Assembly: GCA_035559595.1 (NCBI GenBank)
Contig: DATMBF010000011.1
Span: 45,275 to 109,274, forward strand
Origin: DATMBF01 sp035559595
GTDB taxonomy: Bacteria > Bacteroidota > Ignavibacteria > UBA10030
Direction: 5' to 3'
Length of the DNA: 64,000 nt
Of this stretch, positions 50,355 through 59,121 are shown in pieces; the stretch's first letter is position 1; each line of letters begins with the position of its first letter. The notes under the pieces were generated by a model. The model ran no database searches and had not been told where the DNA came from. It saw only the letters and a list, made by a program, of their open reading frames with translations. The position numbers and the translations under genes are program-made.

Positions 50355-51809
50355 TTATTCTCCTAGAATAGGAAGTGTAACGGTAAATGTGCTTCCATGG
50401 CCGGGCTGACTTTCGACAATGATTTCTCCGCCGAAGTTCTTCACAATGCCGTAACTCACCCACAAGCCGAGGCCGGTCCCCTGACCTACTTCCTTCGTGG
50501 TATAAAACGGTTCGAAAATCTTGTCGCGGTCCTCAGGATTAATTCCTTTTCCCGAGTCACTGCATTCCACAACAACCTGGCTTTTCACCTTTCTCGATTT
50601 CACCTGGATCTTCCCGCTCTTCTCGCCGATCGCATCGACGGCATTCATCAGAATGTTGATGAACACTTGAACGAGCTGATCCGGCACGACTTGCAGTCGG
50701 GGAAGATGGTCCGCCAGTTCAACCTGAAACTCAATGTGTTTGACCTTCTTCCCGTAACGAACGATGTTCAGGGCATCCTGAAGAACCTGATTCACATCCG
50801 TCGGTTTGATGATGTAGTTTGACGGGCGCGAGAAATCCACAAGATCGCGGATGATCCGTGCAATGCGGTTGATTTGATTCTTAATCAGTTCGAGTTTCTC
50901 GATGGCAAACTGGTCTTGGCTTGTCCTCTGCAAGACCTGCACAAGCGACGCGATTGACGTTAACGGGTTACCGACTTCATGAGCGATGCCGGCGGCAAGC
51001 GTGCCGATGGCTTCCATCTTTTGCGACCGAATCAGCTGCTGTTCGAGGAGCTTCTGCTCCGTAATATCACGATGAGCACCAAGGAAGCCAACGACCTTTT
51101 TCTCTCCATCGATGATCGGAGAAATCACAAGCTCCGTGTGGAACAACGTGCCATCCTTGCGTTTGTTCACGACTTCTCCAACCCAAACTTTTCCCGAGAG
51201 AATCTGCTCCCAAACCGATTTCCAAAATTCCTTCTTGTGTTTCCCACTGCTGAGAATGTTTGGGTTTTTCCCAATCAATTCTTCTTTCTTGTAACCGCTC
51301 GTCCTCTCAAAGGCAGGATTCACATACACCATGATGCCGCGTGCATCAGTGATCTGTATGGGATTGACCGTATGCTGGATAACGTTCGAAAACCGGAGGA
51401 GATCGAGCTCCATCTTCCGTTGCTCCGTAACGTCCGTAGCGATCACAACCTCGTATGTAGTGTCCGACGCATACAAGCGTTTGATCTCGATCGAGGCATC
51501 GAGCACGGTCCCATCGACACGAACCATCCTTGCCTCCAGAATGCGAGGGTCATGATTCTTGTTGAGGAGTTCGAGGAGAGCCGACTTATGGTCATCATCC
51601 ACCAATCGATCAATGGTCATGCTCTGAAGCTCTTCTGCTGAGAATCTGGTGAGCTCGGCTGCCGCTTTGTTGTGATCGATGATCTTCCGCGTCGAATCGA
51701 CGATGAAGATCATCTCCGGCATGAGGTCGAAGACTCGTCCGTATTTGGAAAGAGGGACAGGCATCGGGGGAAGATTCTCTGTCTGGCTAAGGTACGGATG
51801 AATCGCCAT
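50355..51809 (-). CDS. PAS-domain sensor histidine kinase
   Basis: 484 residues. Two PAS domains come first (about 25-135, FDLMPEMIFIVDSTRKIIDH; about 145-255, YVNPAFERTSGYKKEELIGK). HisKA follows with phospho-His in AAGIAHEVGNPLTSIASLV, then an ATPase domain (SDSGKGI, TGLGLWVSYGIVKNFGGEI). No membrane helix is seen, so it senses cytoplasmic signals, perhaps redox or small ligands. It is directly followed by its regulator. The ATG at 51809 was preferred over a TTG at 51845; neither has a clear ribosome binding site. Confidence 0.95.
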   Translation of the reverse strand: MAIHPYLSQTENLPPMPVPLSKYGRVFDLMPEMIFIVDSTRKIIDHNKAAAELTRFSAEELQSMTIDRLVDDDHKSALLELLNKNHDPRILEARMVRVDGTVLDASIEIKRLYASDTTYEVVIATDVTEQRKMELDLLRFSNVIQHTVNPIQITDARGIMVYVNPAFERTSGYKKEELIGKNPNILSSGKHKKEFWKSVWEQILSGKVWVGEVVNKRKDGTLFHTELVISPIIDGEKKVVGFLGAHRDITEQKLLEQQLIRSQKMEAIGTLAAGIAHEVGNPLTSIASLVQVLQRTSQDQFAIEKLELIKNQINRIARIIRDLVDFSRPSNYIIKPTDVNQVLQDALNIVRYGKKVKHIEFQVELADHLPRLQVVPDQLVQVFINILMNAVDAIGEKSGKIQVKSRKVKSQVVVECSDSGKGINPEDRDKIFEPFYTTKEVGQGTGLGLWVSYGIVKNFGGEIIVESQPGHGSTFTVTLPILGE

Positions 51810-51866
51810 ATTCGAAAGTGGAAGCGCGAATCCCCAGGCCTCCAACTGGTGTTCAACATTCCCTTG

Positions 51867-51907
51867 CAGAACAGGAGCCTTTGTACTAAAGAAGAGCTCC
51901 TGTTCTG
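51867..51907. promoter_or_regulatory. Long perfect hairpin between porin and kinase genes
   Basis: CAGAACAGGAGC (51867-51878) and GCTCCTGTTCTG (51896-51907) are perfect 12-base arms around a 17-base loop that itself contains CTTT/AAAG. It lies 14 bases after the porin stop and 57 bases before the kinase start. There is no T-run on either strand, so a regulatory or stabilising hairpin is as likely as a terminator. Confidence 0.6.
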
Positions 51908-51920
51908 TGGGTTTGGTGTC

Positions 51921-53237
51921 TTAGAAGATCACCTGAAGCTGCAACCGCGGTGATACGACCGTCTGTCGCTCAATTTTGCCATTCGTCGGCGCTGCAATAT
52001 ACGCTGCCTGATCGGGTTGCTCGGTCAGCACATAGGCTCCGATATTCGGCTCGATAATGACCGGCGCACCGAACATGACCGGAAGATCCGCAGTCACTTT
52101 CACGCGACCGTTTTTGATGAAGTAGGAAAGACCGAGTGTGGCTTCCTGGATGAGGCTGTTGTCAAGTAACGGATAGCTCTTTCCCTGCGAAACGAAAGCG
52201 AACTTGTCATCCGGCTGGAGAAAAGAGTAGCGTAGAGCAACCTCAAAGGGGTTGCTGGAGTACGCAAGCTGCGTTCGGCCTGCAAAAAGTTCGATGCTGC
52301 CGAAATCGTTCTTGTAGGATCCGTAGTTCAATTCGACCTCGCCGGAGATCGAGGAGTTTTCGGTTGCGGAGCGAAACGCTGCATCCGCACCGGCCTGCCA
52401 GAAGATTCCTTTGTCAAACGGCCGCTTTCCGATGAATGGATTCCAGTTGCTGTTGAGGAGGAGCGACTTATCCGCTGTCTTGACGTTGAGTGCCGTGGAG
52501 TGCCCAATCTTGGAGTCCTTCGTATAAAAAGCATTGGCAAAGATTGCATAGCCCGACTCATGTGAACCATTGGTCTGCTTCAGATCGTACAGATCGTTAT
52601 CGTATCCTTTATTGATACCGGCACGAACCGCTACGAGTGGCAAACCTAATTCTTGCGGAATCATACGAATAGGAACGTTCCTCCCACCGCCAGTGAAGAC
52701 ACCTGCGGTCGCGACGAAGTCGCCGCTTGATCCGACAATCGCAATACCAACATCACGACCCATTTTGAAGCCGAGATACTGAACGGACCGCTCGCTGAAC
52801 TGCATAGAGCCTGTATTGGTGAGACCTTCGCGGCCGTATGGGACCTTGAATTGTCCGACCTTCACGTGGACCGCTTCGGTAAGAGGAATATCGGCGCTCA
52901 AGTCCAACAAGGAAAGGGAAATCCCCGGAGATGGCGCCTTGATCTCCTCTTCTCCGCCGAACGCCAGTTGGAAGTTGATGCGGATGTCTTCATACGTTCC
53001 CGCAAGACCCAACCGTGCCTGTTTCATAAAGAGGTACACGCGGTTGTTGTCGCCGAAATCATCTCGTAGCGCCTGCAGGTATCCTTGTGTCTGCAGTCGT
53101 CCGTAAAGCGAAAAGCCCTCGCCGAAGACCGGTTTCAGGGGCTGAGACGAATTCTTTGTCTGCTCATCGTCTGAAGCCAGAATTGCCGTTGTGGCGAGCA
53201 GTGTCAAAAGAATTGACAGAGCAATGATGCGTTTCAT
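51921..53237 (-). CDS. Outer-membrane porin (phosphate-selective porin O/P-like)
   Basis: 438 residues. A signal peptide (IIALSILLTLLATTAILA) is followed by beta-barrel strands (FSLYGRLQTQGYLQALRDDF, RVYLFMKQARLGLAGTYEDI, GQFKVPYGREGLTNTGSMQF). The chain ends in LQLQVIF with a terminal Phe, as BAM substrates do. This matches OprO/OprP-type porins. AAGGAG precedes the ATG at 53237. The gene is divergent from the YceI genes across 275 bases, where TTGACG-N17-TAGAAA could serve as its promoter. Being upstream of the NtrC system, it may be a target or cargo gene. Confidence 0.87.
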   Translation of the reverse strand: MKRIIALSILLTLLATTAILASDDEQTKNSSQPLKPVFGEGFSLYGRLQTQGYLQALRDDFGDNNRVYLFMKQARLGLAGTYEDIRINFQLAFGGEEEIKAPSPGISLSLLDLSADIPLTEAVHVKVGQFKVPYGREGLTNTGSMQFSERSVQYLGFKMGRDVGIAIVGSSGDFVATAGVFTGGGRNVPIRMIPQELGLPLVAVRAGINKGYDNDLYDLKQTNGSHESGYAIFANAFYTKDSKIGHSTALNVKTADKSLLLNSNWNPFIGKRPFDKGIFWQAGADAAFRSATENSSISGEVELNYGSYKNDFGSIELFAGRTQLAYSSNPFEVALRYSFLQPDDKFAFVSQGKSYPLLDNSLIQEATLGLSYFIKNGRVKVTADLPVMFGAPVIIEPNIGAYVLTEQPDQAAYIAAPTNGKIERQTVVSPRLQLQVIF

Positions 53238-53512
53238 GGTACAACTCCTTGTGAGTGTGATGTGAGGATGAAAGTTTTCTACCGCTTGCCCTTACCAACG
53301 TCAACTCTAATGCCAACAGACTTTTGTCGTTACTGCTCAAGAATTCATCGTTCATAAGCTCATCGATTCTTGGAAATAAGAATTTCGATGCTCTTTTCCA
53401 ACTTTTCGGAAAGCGCAACGGAATCGCTCATCGTTTTCAGCTATTTCAGGCGGTACGGGAATTGCGGAAGAGAAAGCAACCGATAGCGCTTTTCAAAAGG
53501 AGGAAGTTGAAG

Positions 53513-54121
53513 ATGAAACAGATACTGCGGTTTGCGGTCATTTTCGGAATCGTTACCACTGTCGGCTACGCTCAGACCGAGCGGGCGACATTGTTCTTTT
53601 CACCGAAGAGTAAACTCTCGTTCGACGGGACCTCGACCCTTCACAACTTTACCGTAGAAGCGAAGAAGCTGGAAGGGGTGGTTGTTCTCGAGGACCGAAC
53701 GGGAAAAGGAGACGGGGGAAAGACCGCCATAACGTTCGCGACGGCAACTATTCCCACCACGAGTCTCGAAAGCGGTAATTCGTCAATGAACGAGAAGATG
53801 TGGGAAGCCTTGAAGGCCGAAGATCACCCGACCATCAACTATACTTTGACTTCGGCTGAGTTGGATCGCGTTTCGGCGAATGTTCTTCTATTCAAGACCG
53901 TGGGAAGATTAACAATCGCGGGTGTGACAAAAGAAATCGCTATGACGGTTTCAGGAACACTGAGCGAAGGTGGAGAGCTTCTGCTTGAAGGGAGTACAAA
54001 ACTTCTCATGACAGACTTCGGTGTGAAGCCTCCCACGATGATGTTCGGCACCATCAGAACAGGGGATGAAGTAACCGTGAAGTTCAATATCGTCGCAAGC
54101 TCAAGCCAGGCCGCACAATGA
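53513..54121 (+). CDS. Secreted YceI family protein (first copy)
   Basis: 202 residues with a signal peptide (ILRFAVIFGIVTTVGYAQ). KSKLSFDGTSTLHNFTVEAK and LTIAGVTKEIAMTVSGTL are YceI signatures: a lipocalin-like barrel that binds isoprenoid quinones or other amphiphiles in the periplasm. The ATG at 53513 follows AAAAGGAGG; the longer frame upstream was excluded because it is not signal-like. It overlaps the second copy by ATGA. Confidence 0.9.
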   Translation: MKQILRFAVIFGIVTTVGYAQTERATLFFSPKSKLSFDGTSTLHNFTVEAKKLEGVVVLEDRTGKGDGGKTAITFATATIPTTSLESGNSSMNEKMWEALKAEDHPTINYTLTSAELDRVSANVLLFKTVGRLTIAGVTKEIAMTVSGTLSEGGELLLEGSTKLLMTDFGVKPPTMMFGTIRTGDEVTVKFNIVASSSQAAQ

Positions 54122-54759
54122 TCTTTGTCAGATTCACATTCGTTCTCGCGGTTGCACTCCTTCCAGTCGGTCTTCTCCCGAACGATAGTGAGGGCGAACG
54201 ATACCGAGCAGACAAGGGGAGTCGACTGTGGATTGAAGGAACTTCAACCCTGAATAACTTCACTTGTCTGACCTTCAAGGTTGACGGGTTCACGCAATCC
54301 CCGAGTGTTGCTATGGTGGGGAACGAGAATCGGATTTTCGGGCGCGTGATGATCCTCGTCCGCACGCTTGATTGTGGCAATGGATTGATGAATCGCGATA
54401 TGTACGCGGCTATGAAAGAAAGCCAGCATCCGCTGATTACGTTCGAGCTCGAGCGGGCGGAAGTCTTGGACAAACCTTCGAACATCAGTCTGTGGATGGA
54501 TGTTCGGGTGTCGGGCAAGCTGACGATTGCTGGTGTGCAACGGGAGATAGAGCTGATTGTGAAAGCAAAAGCGCTCAGAGATGGACGCTACCGGATCCTC
54601 GGCCGTCTGCCGTTGTCAATGCACGATTTTGGGATTGAGCCCCCCTCGGCCTTCTTCGGCATCATTAAAGCAGACGATAAACTTGTTGTCCATTTCGATT
54701 TGTTCGGAGTTCGATCTCAGGATCAAGCGGATTTGTCTGAGCAAGCGGTTCGTCAATAA
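54118..54759 (+). CDS. Secreted YceI family protein (second copy)
   Basis: 213 residues with a signal peptide (IFVRFTFVLAVALLPVGLLP). GSRLWIEGTSTLNNFTCLTF and GKLTIAGVQREIELIVKAKA repeat the YceI pattern of the upstream gene; LPLSMHDFGIEPPSAFFGII is close to the MTDFGVKPPTMMFGTI of the first copy. Translation is coupled (ATGA at 54118). Two different YceI proteins made together may bind different ligands or form a pair. Confidence 0.9.
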   Translation: MIFVRFTFVLAVALLPVGLLPNDSEGERYRADKGSRLWIEGTSTLNNFTCLTFKVDGFTQSPSVAMVGNENRIFGRVMILVRTLDCGNGLMNRDMYAAMKESQHPLITFELERAEVLDKPSNISLWMDVRVSGKLTIAGVQREIELIVKAKALRDGRYRILGRLPLSMHDFGIEPPSAFFGIIKADDKLVVHFDLFGVRSQDQADLSEQAVRQ

Positions 54760-54827
54760 CTGTGGTGGGGCGAAGAATGAGCCTCGTTCCTTAAAGGTCC
54801 GTCACTAACCATCTCAAGGAGGTCGCC

Positions 54828-55172
54828 ATGGATCCTCGCTGGGAAGCATTGAGTCTGAAAATTTGCCGCAACTGCATCGACGGAGACGGGAAAGGCAATT
54901 GCCGGCTGCCGATGGGGGAAACGTGCGCACTCAAGGAATTCTTTCCGGAGCTTGTCGAAACGATTTTGGCCGTCCAAAGCTCTTCCTATGACGACTACGT
55001 TAATGCTCTGCGTGCGAGAATTTGCGCCAAATGCGATTTCCACCTTCCCGGTGACCGATGCTCGAAGAGGGACTCACTCGAGTGTGCGCTCGATCGGTAT
55101 TTTCCTCTCGTTATCGAGATTATTGAAGATCTCTCCTTTCACTTAAGAAATCATCCAAACCCATCATCATGA
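54828..55172 (+). CDS. Cys-rich protein with duplicated C-x2-C-x8-C-x7-C motif
   Basis: 114 residues. Two units with a 53-residue period share exactly the same spacing: C13-x2-C16-x8-C25-x7-C33 and C66-x2-C69-x8-C78-x7-C86. Each is followed by AL..(F/Y)FP (CALKEFFPEL, CALDRYFPLV). The eight Cys could hold two Zn or two Fe-S clusters. I do not recognise a family. AAGGAGG precedes the ATG at 54828, and the stop overlaps the pyruvate:ferredoxin oxidoreductase start as ATGA, so the two are translationally coupled. A role as cluster donor, small electron carrier or accessory of that enzyme is inference. Confidence 0.8.
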   Translation: MDPRWEALSLKICRNCIDGDGKGNCRLPMGETCALKEFFPELVETILAVQSSSYDDYVNALRARICAKCDFHLPGDRCSKRDSLECALDRYFPLVIEIIEDLSFHLRNHPNPSS

Positions 55173-58100
55173 TACCAACCACTACCCAAACTTCCTTGCA
55201 AACAACCGCCGTAGATATCGACAAGAGTAGCCGGGTTAATCGTCCATCGAAGACACGTCGTACTGTCATGATCGATGCCAACGAGGCTGCCGCCTTTGTC
55301 GCCCATAAGCTGAACGAGGTTATTGCCATTTACCCCATCACTCCCTCCTCGGCAATGGGAGAATGGGCGGATGAGTGGTCCGCCCAGGGCAAGAAGAATC
55401 TCTGGGGGACCATTCCGGTGGTGGTTGAAATGCAGAGCGAGGCCGGAGCGGCCGGTGCCGTTCACGGCGCACTGCAGACAGGCGCCCTCGCAACGACATT
55501 TACCGCGTCGCAAGGTCTCCTCCTGATGATTCCCAATATGTTCAAGATTGCCGGTGAGCTTACGCCTGCTGTGTTTCATGTGGCTGCTCGCTCGGTTGCA
55601 ACGCACGCACTTTCCATTTTTGGCGATCACAGTGATGTGATGGCCGTACGAATGACGGGGTGGGGAATGCTCGCCTCGAACTCCGTGCAGGAGGCGATGG
55701 ACTTTGCATTGATTGCCCAGGCTGCCTCGCTTGAGGCGCGAATTCCGTTCGTGCATTTCTTTGATGGATTTCGAACCTCTCATGAGATTGTGAAAGTCGA
55801 ACAACTTACCGACGACGACCTTCGATTCATGATCAATGAGGAATTCATCCGGCAGCATCGTGAGCGGGCGCTTTCACCGGATCACCCCGTCTTGCGCGGC
55901 TCAGCGCAAAATCCTGACGTCTTCTTTCAATCGCGTGAGCGGGTGAACGCCTTTTATGCTGCGTGTCCGAACATCGTTCAGCGTGTGATGGATCGGTTTG
56001 CGACACGCGTGGGAAGGAAATATCAGCTCTATCAATACCATGGCGATCCTGAAGCAGAGCGTGTTATCGTTATTATGGGTTCCGGTGCGGAAGCCGTTCA
56101 AGAAACGGTCGATTACCTCAACGCCAAAGGGGAGAGGGTTGGGCTCATCAAAGTTCGACTGTTCCGGCCGTTCTCGGCAGAACGATTCGTCCAAGCCCTT
56201 CCGTTGACGACGAAGGCGATAGCCGTTCTCGATCGCACGAAAGAGCCCGGCGCAGCGGGCGAGCCGCTTTACATGGACGTTGTCACTGCACTGACTGAAA
56301 TGGATGAAATCTATCAGTTGCCGCTGAAAAACTTCCCCACGGTGGTCGGAGGGCGATATGGACTCTCCTCGAAAGAATTTACGCCGGCGATGGTCAATGC
56401 GGTTTTCGAGAATCTTAAGGAACGGGTGCCCCAAAATCACTTCACCGTCGGGATTGAGGATGATGTAACATTTACCAGCCTTCCAATCGATCCATTGTTC
56501 TCCCTCCCAACCAATGGAATAGTGCAGTGTCTGTTCTACGGCCTCGGTTCTGATGGAACGGTGGGTGCAAACAAGAACTCCATCAAGATCATTGGAGAGG
56601 CGACGGATCTCTACGCCCAAGGATACTTTGTCATCGATTCAAAGAAGTCCGGATCAACGACGGTCTCCCACCTTCGATTCGGGCCGAGACCGATTCAGTC
56701 CACCTATCTTATTGAAAAAGCCGATTTCGTTGCTTGTCACCAGTGGTCGTTCCTCGAGCGAATGAACGTTGTCGAAAAAGCAAAAGAGGGTGGAACATTC
56801 TTGCTGAACAGTTTATATCCTGCGGATACGGTGTGGGATCATCTTCCTCGCCCAATTCAAGAAGAGATCATTCGGAAGAAGCTGAAGTTCTACGTTATTG
56901 ATGCTTACAAGGTAGCGCGTGAGACCGGAATGGGTGGCCGGATCAACACGATCATGCAGACCTGCTTCTTTGCCGTCTCGGGTGTGCTGCCGAAGGATCA
57001 AGCGATTGCTGCAATCAAAGAATCCATTAAGAAGACTTACGGAAAGAAAGGCGAGGCAATAGTTCAGCAGAATTTCGATGCGGTCGATAAGACGCTGGAA
57101 AACCTGTTTGAGGTGCAGGTACCGGCGGAGGCGACGAGTGAACTCATGCTTCGTCCGCCTGTTGCCGATGACGCCCCCGAGTTCGTGAGGCAGGTTCTTT
57201 CCAAAGTGATTGCGGGAGAAGGAGATCTTCTTCCTGTGAGCGCGATGCCGGAGGATGGAACATTCCCGACCGGCACAGCGCAATATGAAAAGCGGAACAT
57301 TGCACTTGAGATACCTGTGTGGACCGAGGAGCTCTGCATTCAGTGCAACAAGTGTGCGATGGTCTGCCCGCATGCCGCGATCCGCGTGAAGGCGTACGAT
57401 CCTGTGTTGTTGGAGAATGCACCACCGACATTCAAGTCGATGGATTTCAAGGGCAAGGAGTTCGAAGGAATGAAATACACCGTGCAGGTGTCCCCTGAGG
57501 ATTGCACGGGCTGTCAGTTATGTGTTGAAATCTGTCCGGGCCGCAGCAAAACACAGCCGGATCTCAAATCACTTCGCATGGAGCCGCAGGCTAATCTTCG
57601 GGAGCCCGAAAGCAAAAACTGGAATTTTTTCGTGCGCCTTCCCGAAGCCGATCGTACCGCTCTCAAGGTTGACACTGTCAAAGGTTCGCAATTCTTACAG
57701 CCACTCTTTGAATTTTCGGGCGCGTGCTCGGGCTGCGGCGAAACACCGTACGTGAAGCTCGTCAGCCAGCTCTTCGGCGATCGCCTTATCGTGGCTAATG
57801 CTACCGGTTGCTCTTCTATTTATGGGGGCAATTTGCCGACAACGCCGTGGGCAAAAAATCGTGATGGTCGTGGCCCGGCATGGTCAAATTCGCTGTTCGA
57901 AGATAATGCTGAATTCGGACTGGGAATGCGATTGACCGTCGACAAACATAGAGAAATGGCATGCGAGCTCCTTTATGAGCTATCGACGGAAATCGGTGAT
58001 GAGTTGGTGACACAAATCGTCAACGCCGATCAATCGAATGAGGCGGGGATTTACGAACAGCGTGAGCGTGTAAAGCTTCTCAAGGAAAAACTCAGTGTCA

Positions 58101-58792
58101 TGAAGGATGAACGCGCAGCTCGTCTCTTCGATATTGCGGATAATCTCGTGAAGAGAAGCATCTGGATCATGGGTGGCGACGGGTGGGCGTACGACATCGG
58201 TTACGGCGGATTGGACCATGTGCTGGCGTCGGGAAGGAACGTCAATATTCTGGTTCTCGATACTGAAGTTTATTCCAATACCGGCGGCCAGATGTCGAAA
58301 GCAACGCCTCGTGGAGCCGTGGCAAAGTTTGCTGCGGGTGGCAAGCCGACGGGAAAGAAGGATCTTGCTCTGATGGCCTTGACGTACGGCAATGTGTACG
58401 TCGCCCGCGTGGCACTGGGTGCGAACGATGCTCAGACCGTTCGCGCAATTCTTGAGGCAGAACGATACGATGGGCCTTCGCTCATCATCGCTTACTCGCA
58501 TTGCATAGCACACAATATTGAGATTTCCAAAGGCTTGGAGAACCAGAAGCTTGCGGTGGATTCGGGGTACTGGCTTCTGTTTCGCTATAATCCGATGCTG
58601 GCTGTCGAGGGAAAGAATCCGTTCATCCTCGACTCAAAGCCACCGAAAATTCCTTTCGAGCAATTTGCCTCGCGGGAGGGACGCTTCACGATGTTGAAGA
58701 AGAGTCACGCCGAGCGAGCAAAAGAATTCCTTGAGCTTGCTCAACGCGACATTCAGAAGCGATGGGACCTGTACCAGCGTTTGGCGAAATAA
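55169..58792 (+). CDS. nifJ: Pyruvate:ferredoxin (flavodoxin) oxidoreductase
   Basis: 1207 residues, the size of single-chain PFOR. Domain I (NEAAAFVAHKLNEVIAIYPI, TPSSAMGEWADEW) comes first, then domain II and the gamma-type domain (YGLGSDGTVGANKNSIKIIG). Two 4Fe-4S motifs lie at about 710-800 (CIQCNKCAMVCPHA, CTGCQLCVEICPG). The thiamine diphosphate domain has CSGCGETPY, NATGCSSIYGGNLPTTP and GDGWAYDIGYGG. It oxidises pyruvate to acetyl-CoA and CO2 and reduces ferredoxin, an anaerobic reaction. The ATG at 55169 is coupled to the Cys-rich gene; a start at the later IDANEAA region is possible. Confidence 0.96.
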   Translation: MIPTTTQTSLQTTAVDIDKSSRVNRPSKTRRTVMIDANEAAAFVAHKLNEVIAIYPITPSSAMGEWADEWSAQGKKNLWGTIPVVVEMQSEAGAAGAVHGALQTGALATTFTASQGLLLMIPNMFKIAGELTPAVFHVAARSVATHALSIFGDHSDVMAVRMTGWGMLASNSVQEAMDFALIAQAASLEARIPFVHFFDGFRTSHEIVKVEQLTDDDLRFMINEEFIRQHRERALSPDHPVLRGSAQNPDVFFQSRERVNAFYAACPNIVQRVMDRFATRVGRKYQLYQYHGDPEAERVIVIMGSGAEAVQETVDYLNAKGERVGLIKVRLFRPFSAERFVQALPLTTKAIAVLDRTKEPGAAGEPLYMDVVTALTEMDEIYQLPLKNFPTVVGGRYGLSSKEFTPAMVNAVFENLKERVPQNHFTVGIEDDVTFTSLPIDPLFSLPTNGIVQCLFYGLGSDGTVGANKNSIKIIGEATDLYAQGYFVIDSKKSGSTTVSHLRFGPRPIQSTYLIEKADFVACHQWSFLERMNVVEKAKEGGTFLLNSLYPADTVWDHLPRPIQEEIIRKKLKFYVIDAYKVARETGMGGRINTIMQTCFFAVSGVLPKDQAIAAIKESIKKTYGKKGEAIVQQNFDAVDKTLENLFEVQVPAEATSELMLRPPVADDAPEFVRQVLSKVIAGEGDLLPVSAMPEDGTFPTGTAQYEKRNIALEIPVWTEELCIQCNKCAMVCPHAAIRVKAYDPVLLENAPPTFKSMDFKGKEFEGMKYTVQVSPEDCTGCQLCVEICPGRSKTQPDLKSLRMEPQANLREPESKNWNFFVRLPEADRTALKVDTVKGSQFLQPLFEFSGACSGCGETPYVKLVSQLFGDRLIVANATGCSSIYGGNLPTTPWAKNRDGRGPAWSNSLFEDNAEFGLGMRLTVDKHREMACELLYELSTEIGDELVTQIVNADQSNEAGIYEQRERVKLLKEKLSVMKDERAARLFDIADNLVKRSIWIMGGDGWAYDIGYGGLDHVLASGRNVNILVLDTEVYSNTGGQMSKATPRGAVAKFAAGGKPTGKKDLALMALTYGNVYVARVALGANDAQTVRAILEAERYDGPSLIIAYSHCIAHNIEISKGLENQKLAVDSGYWLLFRYNPMLAVEGKNPFILDSKPPKIPFEQFASREGRFTMLKKSHAERAKEFLELAQRDIQKRWDLYQRLAK

Positions 58793-58821
58793 CCTGCAAC
58801 CACTGTGGGAGCGATCTACAC

Positions 58822-59121
58822 ATGAGTTCTTCGGGAAACCGCTCCAACGAGAGAGCCCCCATGGTTACCACAAAAACAATGACCAAACTTCTCAGTGATA
58901 TCAGCCCGGGTCAAACCGTGCGCGTACGGGAGCTTCCCAACGGAGTATTTCGAACCCAACTAATTCGCCTGGGAATTTACGAGGGTTTATTGATCGAATG
59001 TTTTGAGAGGCTGCCGGGCGGAACGATGGTTGTACGAAGGGGCCGAAGCCAGATCAGCATCGGGCGATTGCTGGCAGAGAGCATTCGTGTGTCGGTGGAG
59101 GATTATACCACTGATGATTGA
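58822..59121 (+). CDS. feoA: FeoA-type ferrous iron transport accessory protein
   Basis: 99 residues. LLSDISPGQTVRVRELPNGV, LIRLGIYEGLLIECFERLPG and RSQISIGRLLAESIRV form the SH3-like FeoA domain that acts on FeoB. The domain itself starts near 58879, so ATGs at 58861 or 58879 are also possible; 58822 has GGGAG ten bases upstream. It follows the PFOR stop by 29 bases and overlaps feoB by 8 bases. Confidence 0.88.
   Translation: MSSSGNRSNERAPMVTTKTMTKLLSDISPGQTVRVRELPNGVFRTQLIRLGIYEGLLIECFERLPGGTMVVRRGRSQISIGRLLAESIRVSVEDYTTDD

Noticed and set aside
51867..51907. Classical rho-independent terminator
   Set aside because: The stem is perfect but no T-run follows on either strand, so it was listed as a regulatory hairpin instead.
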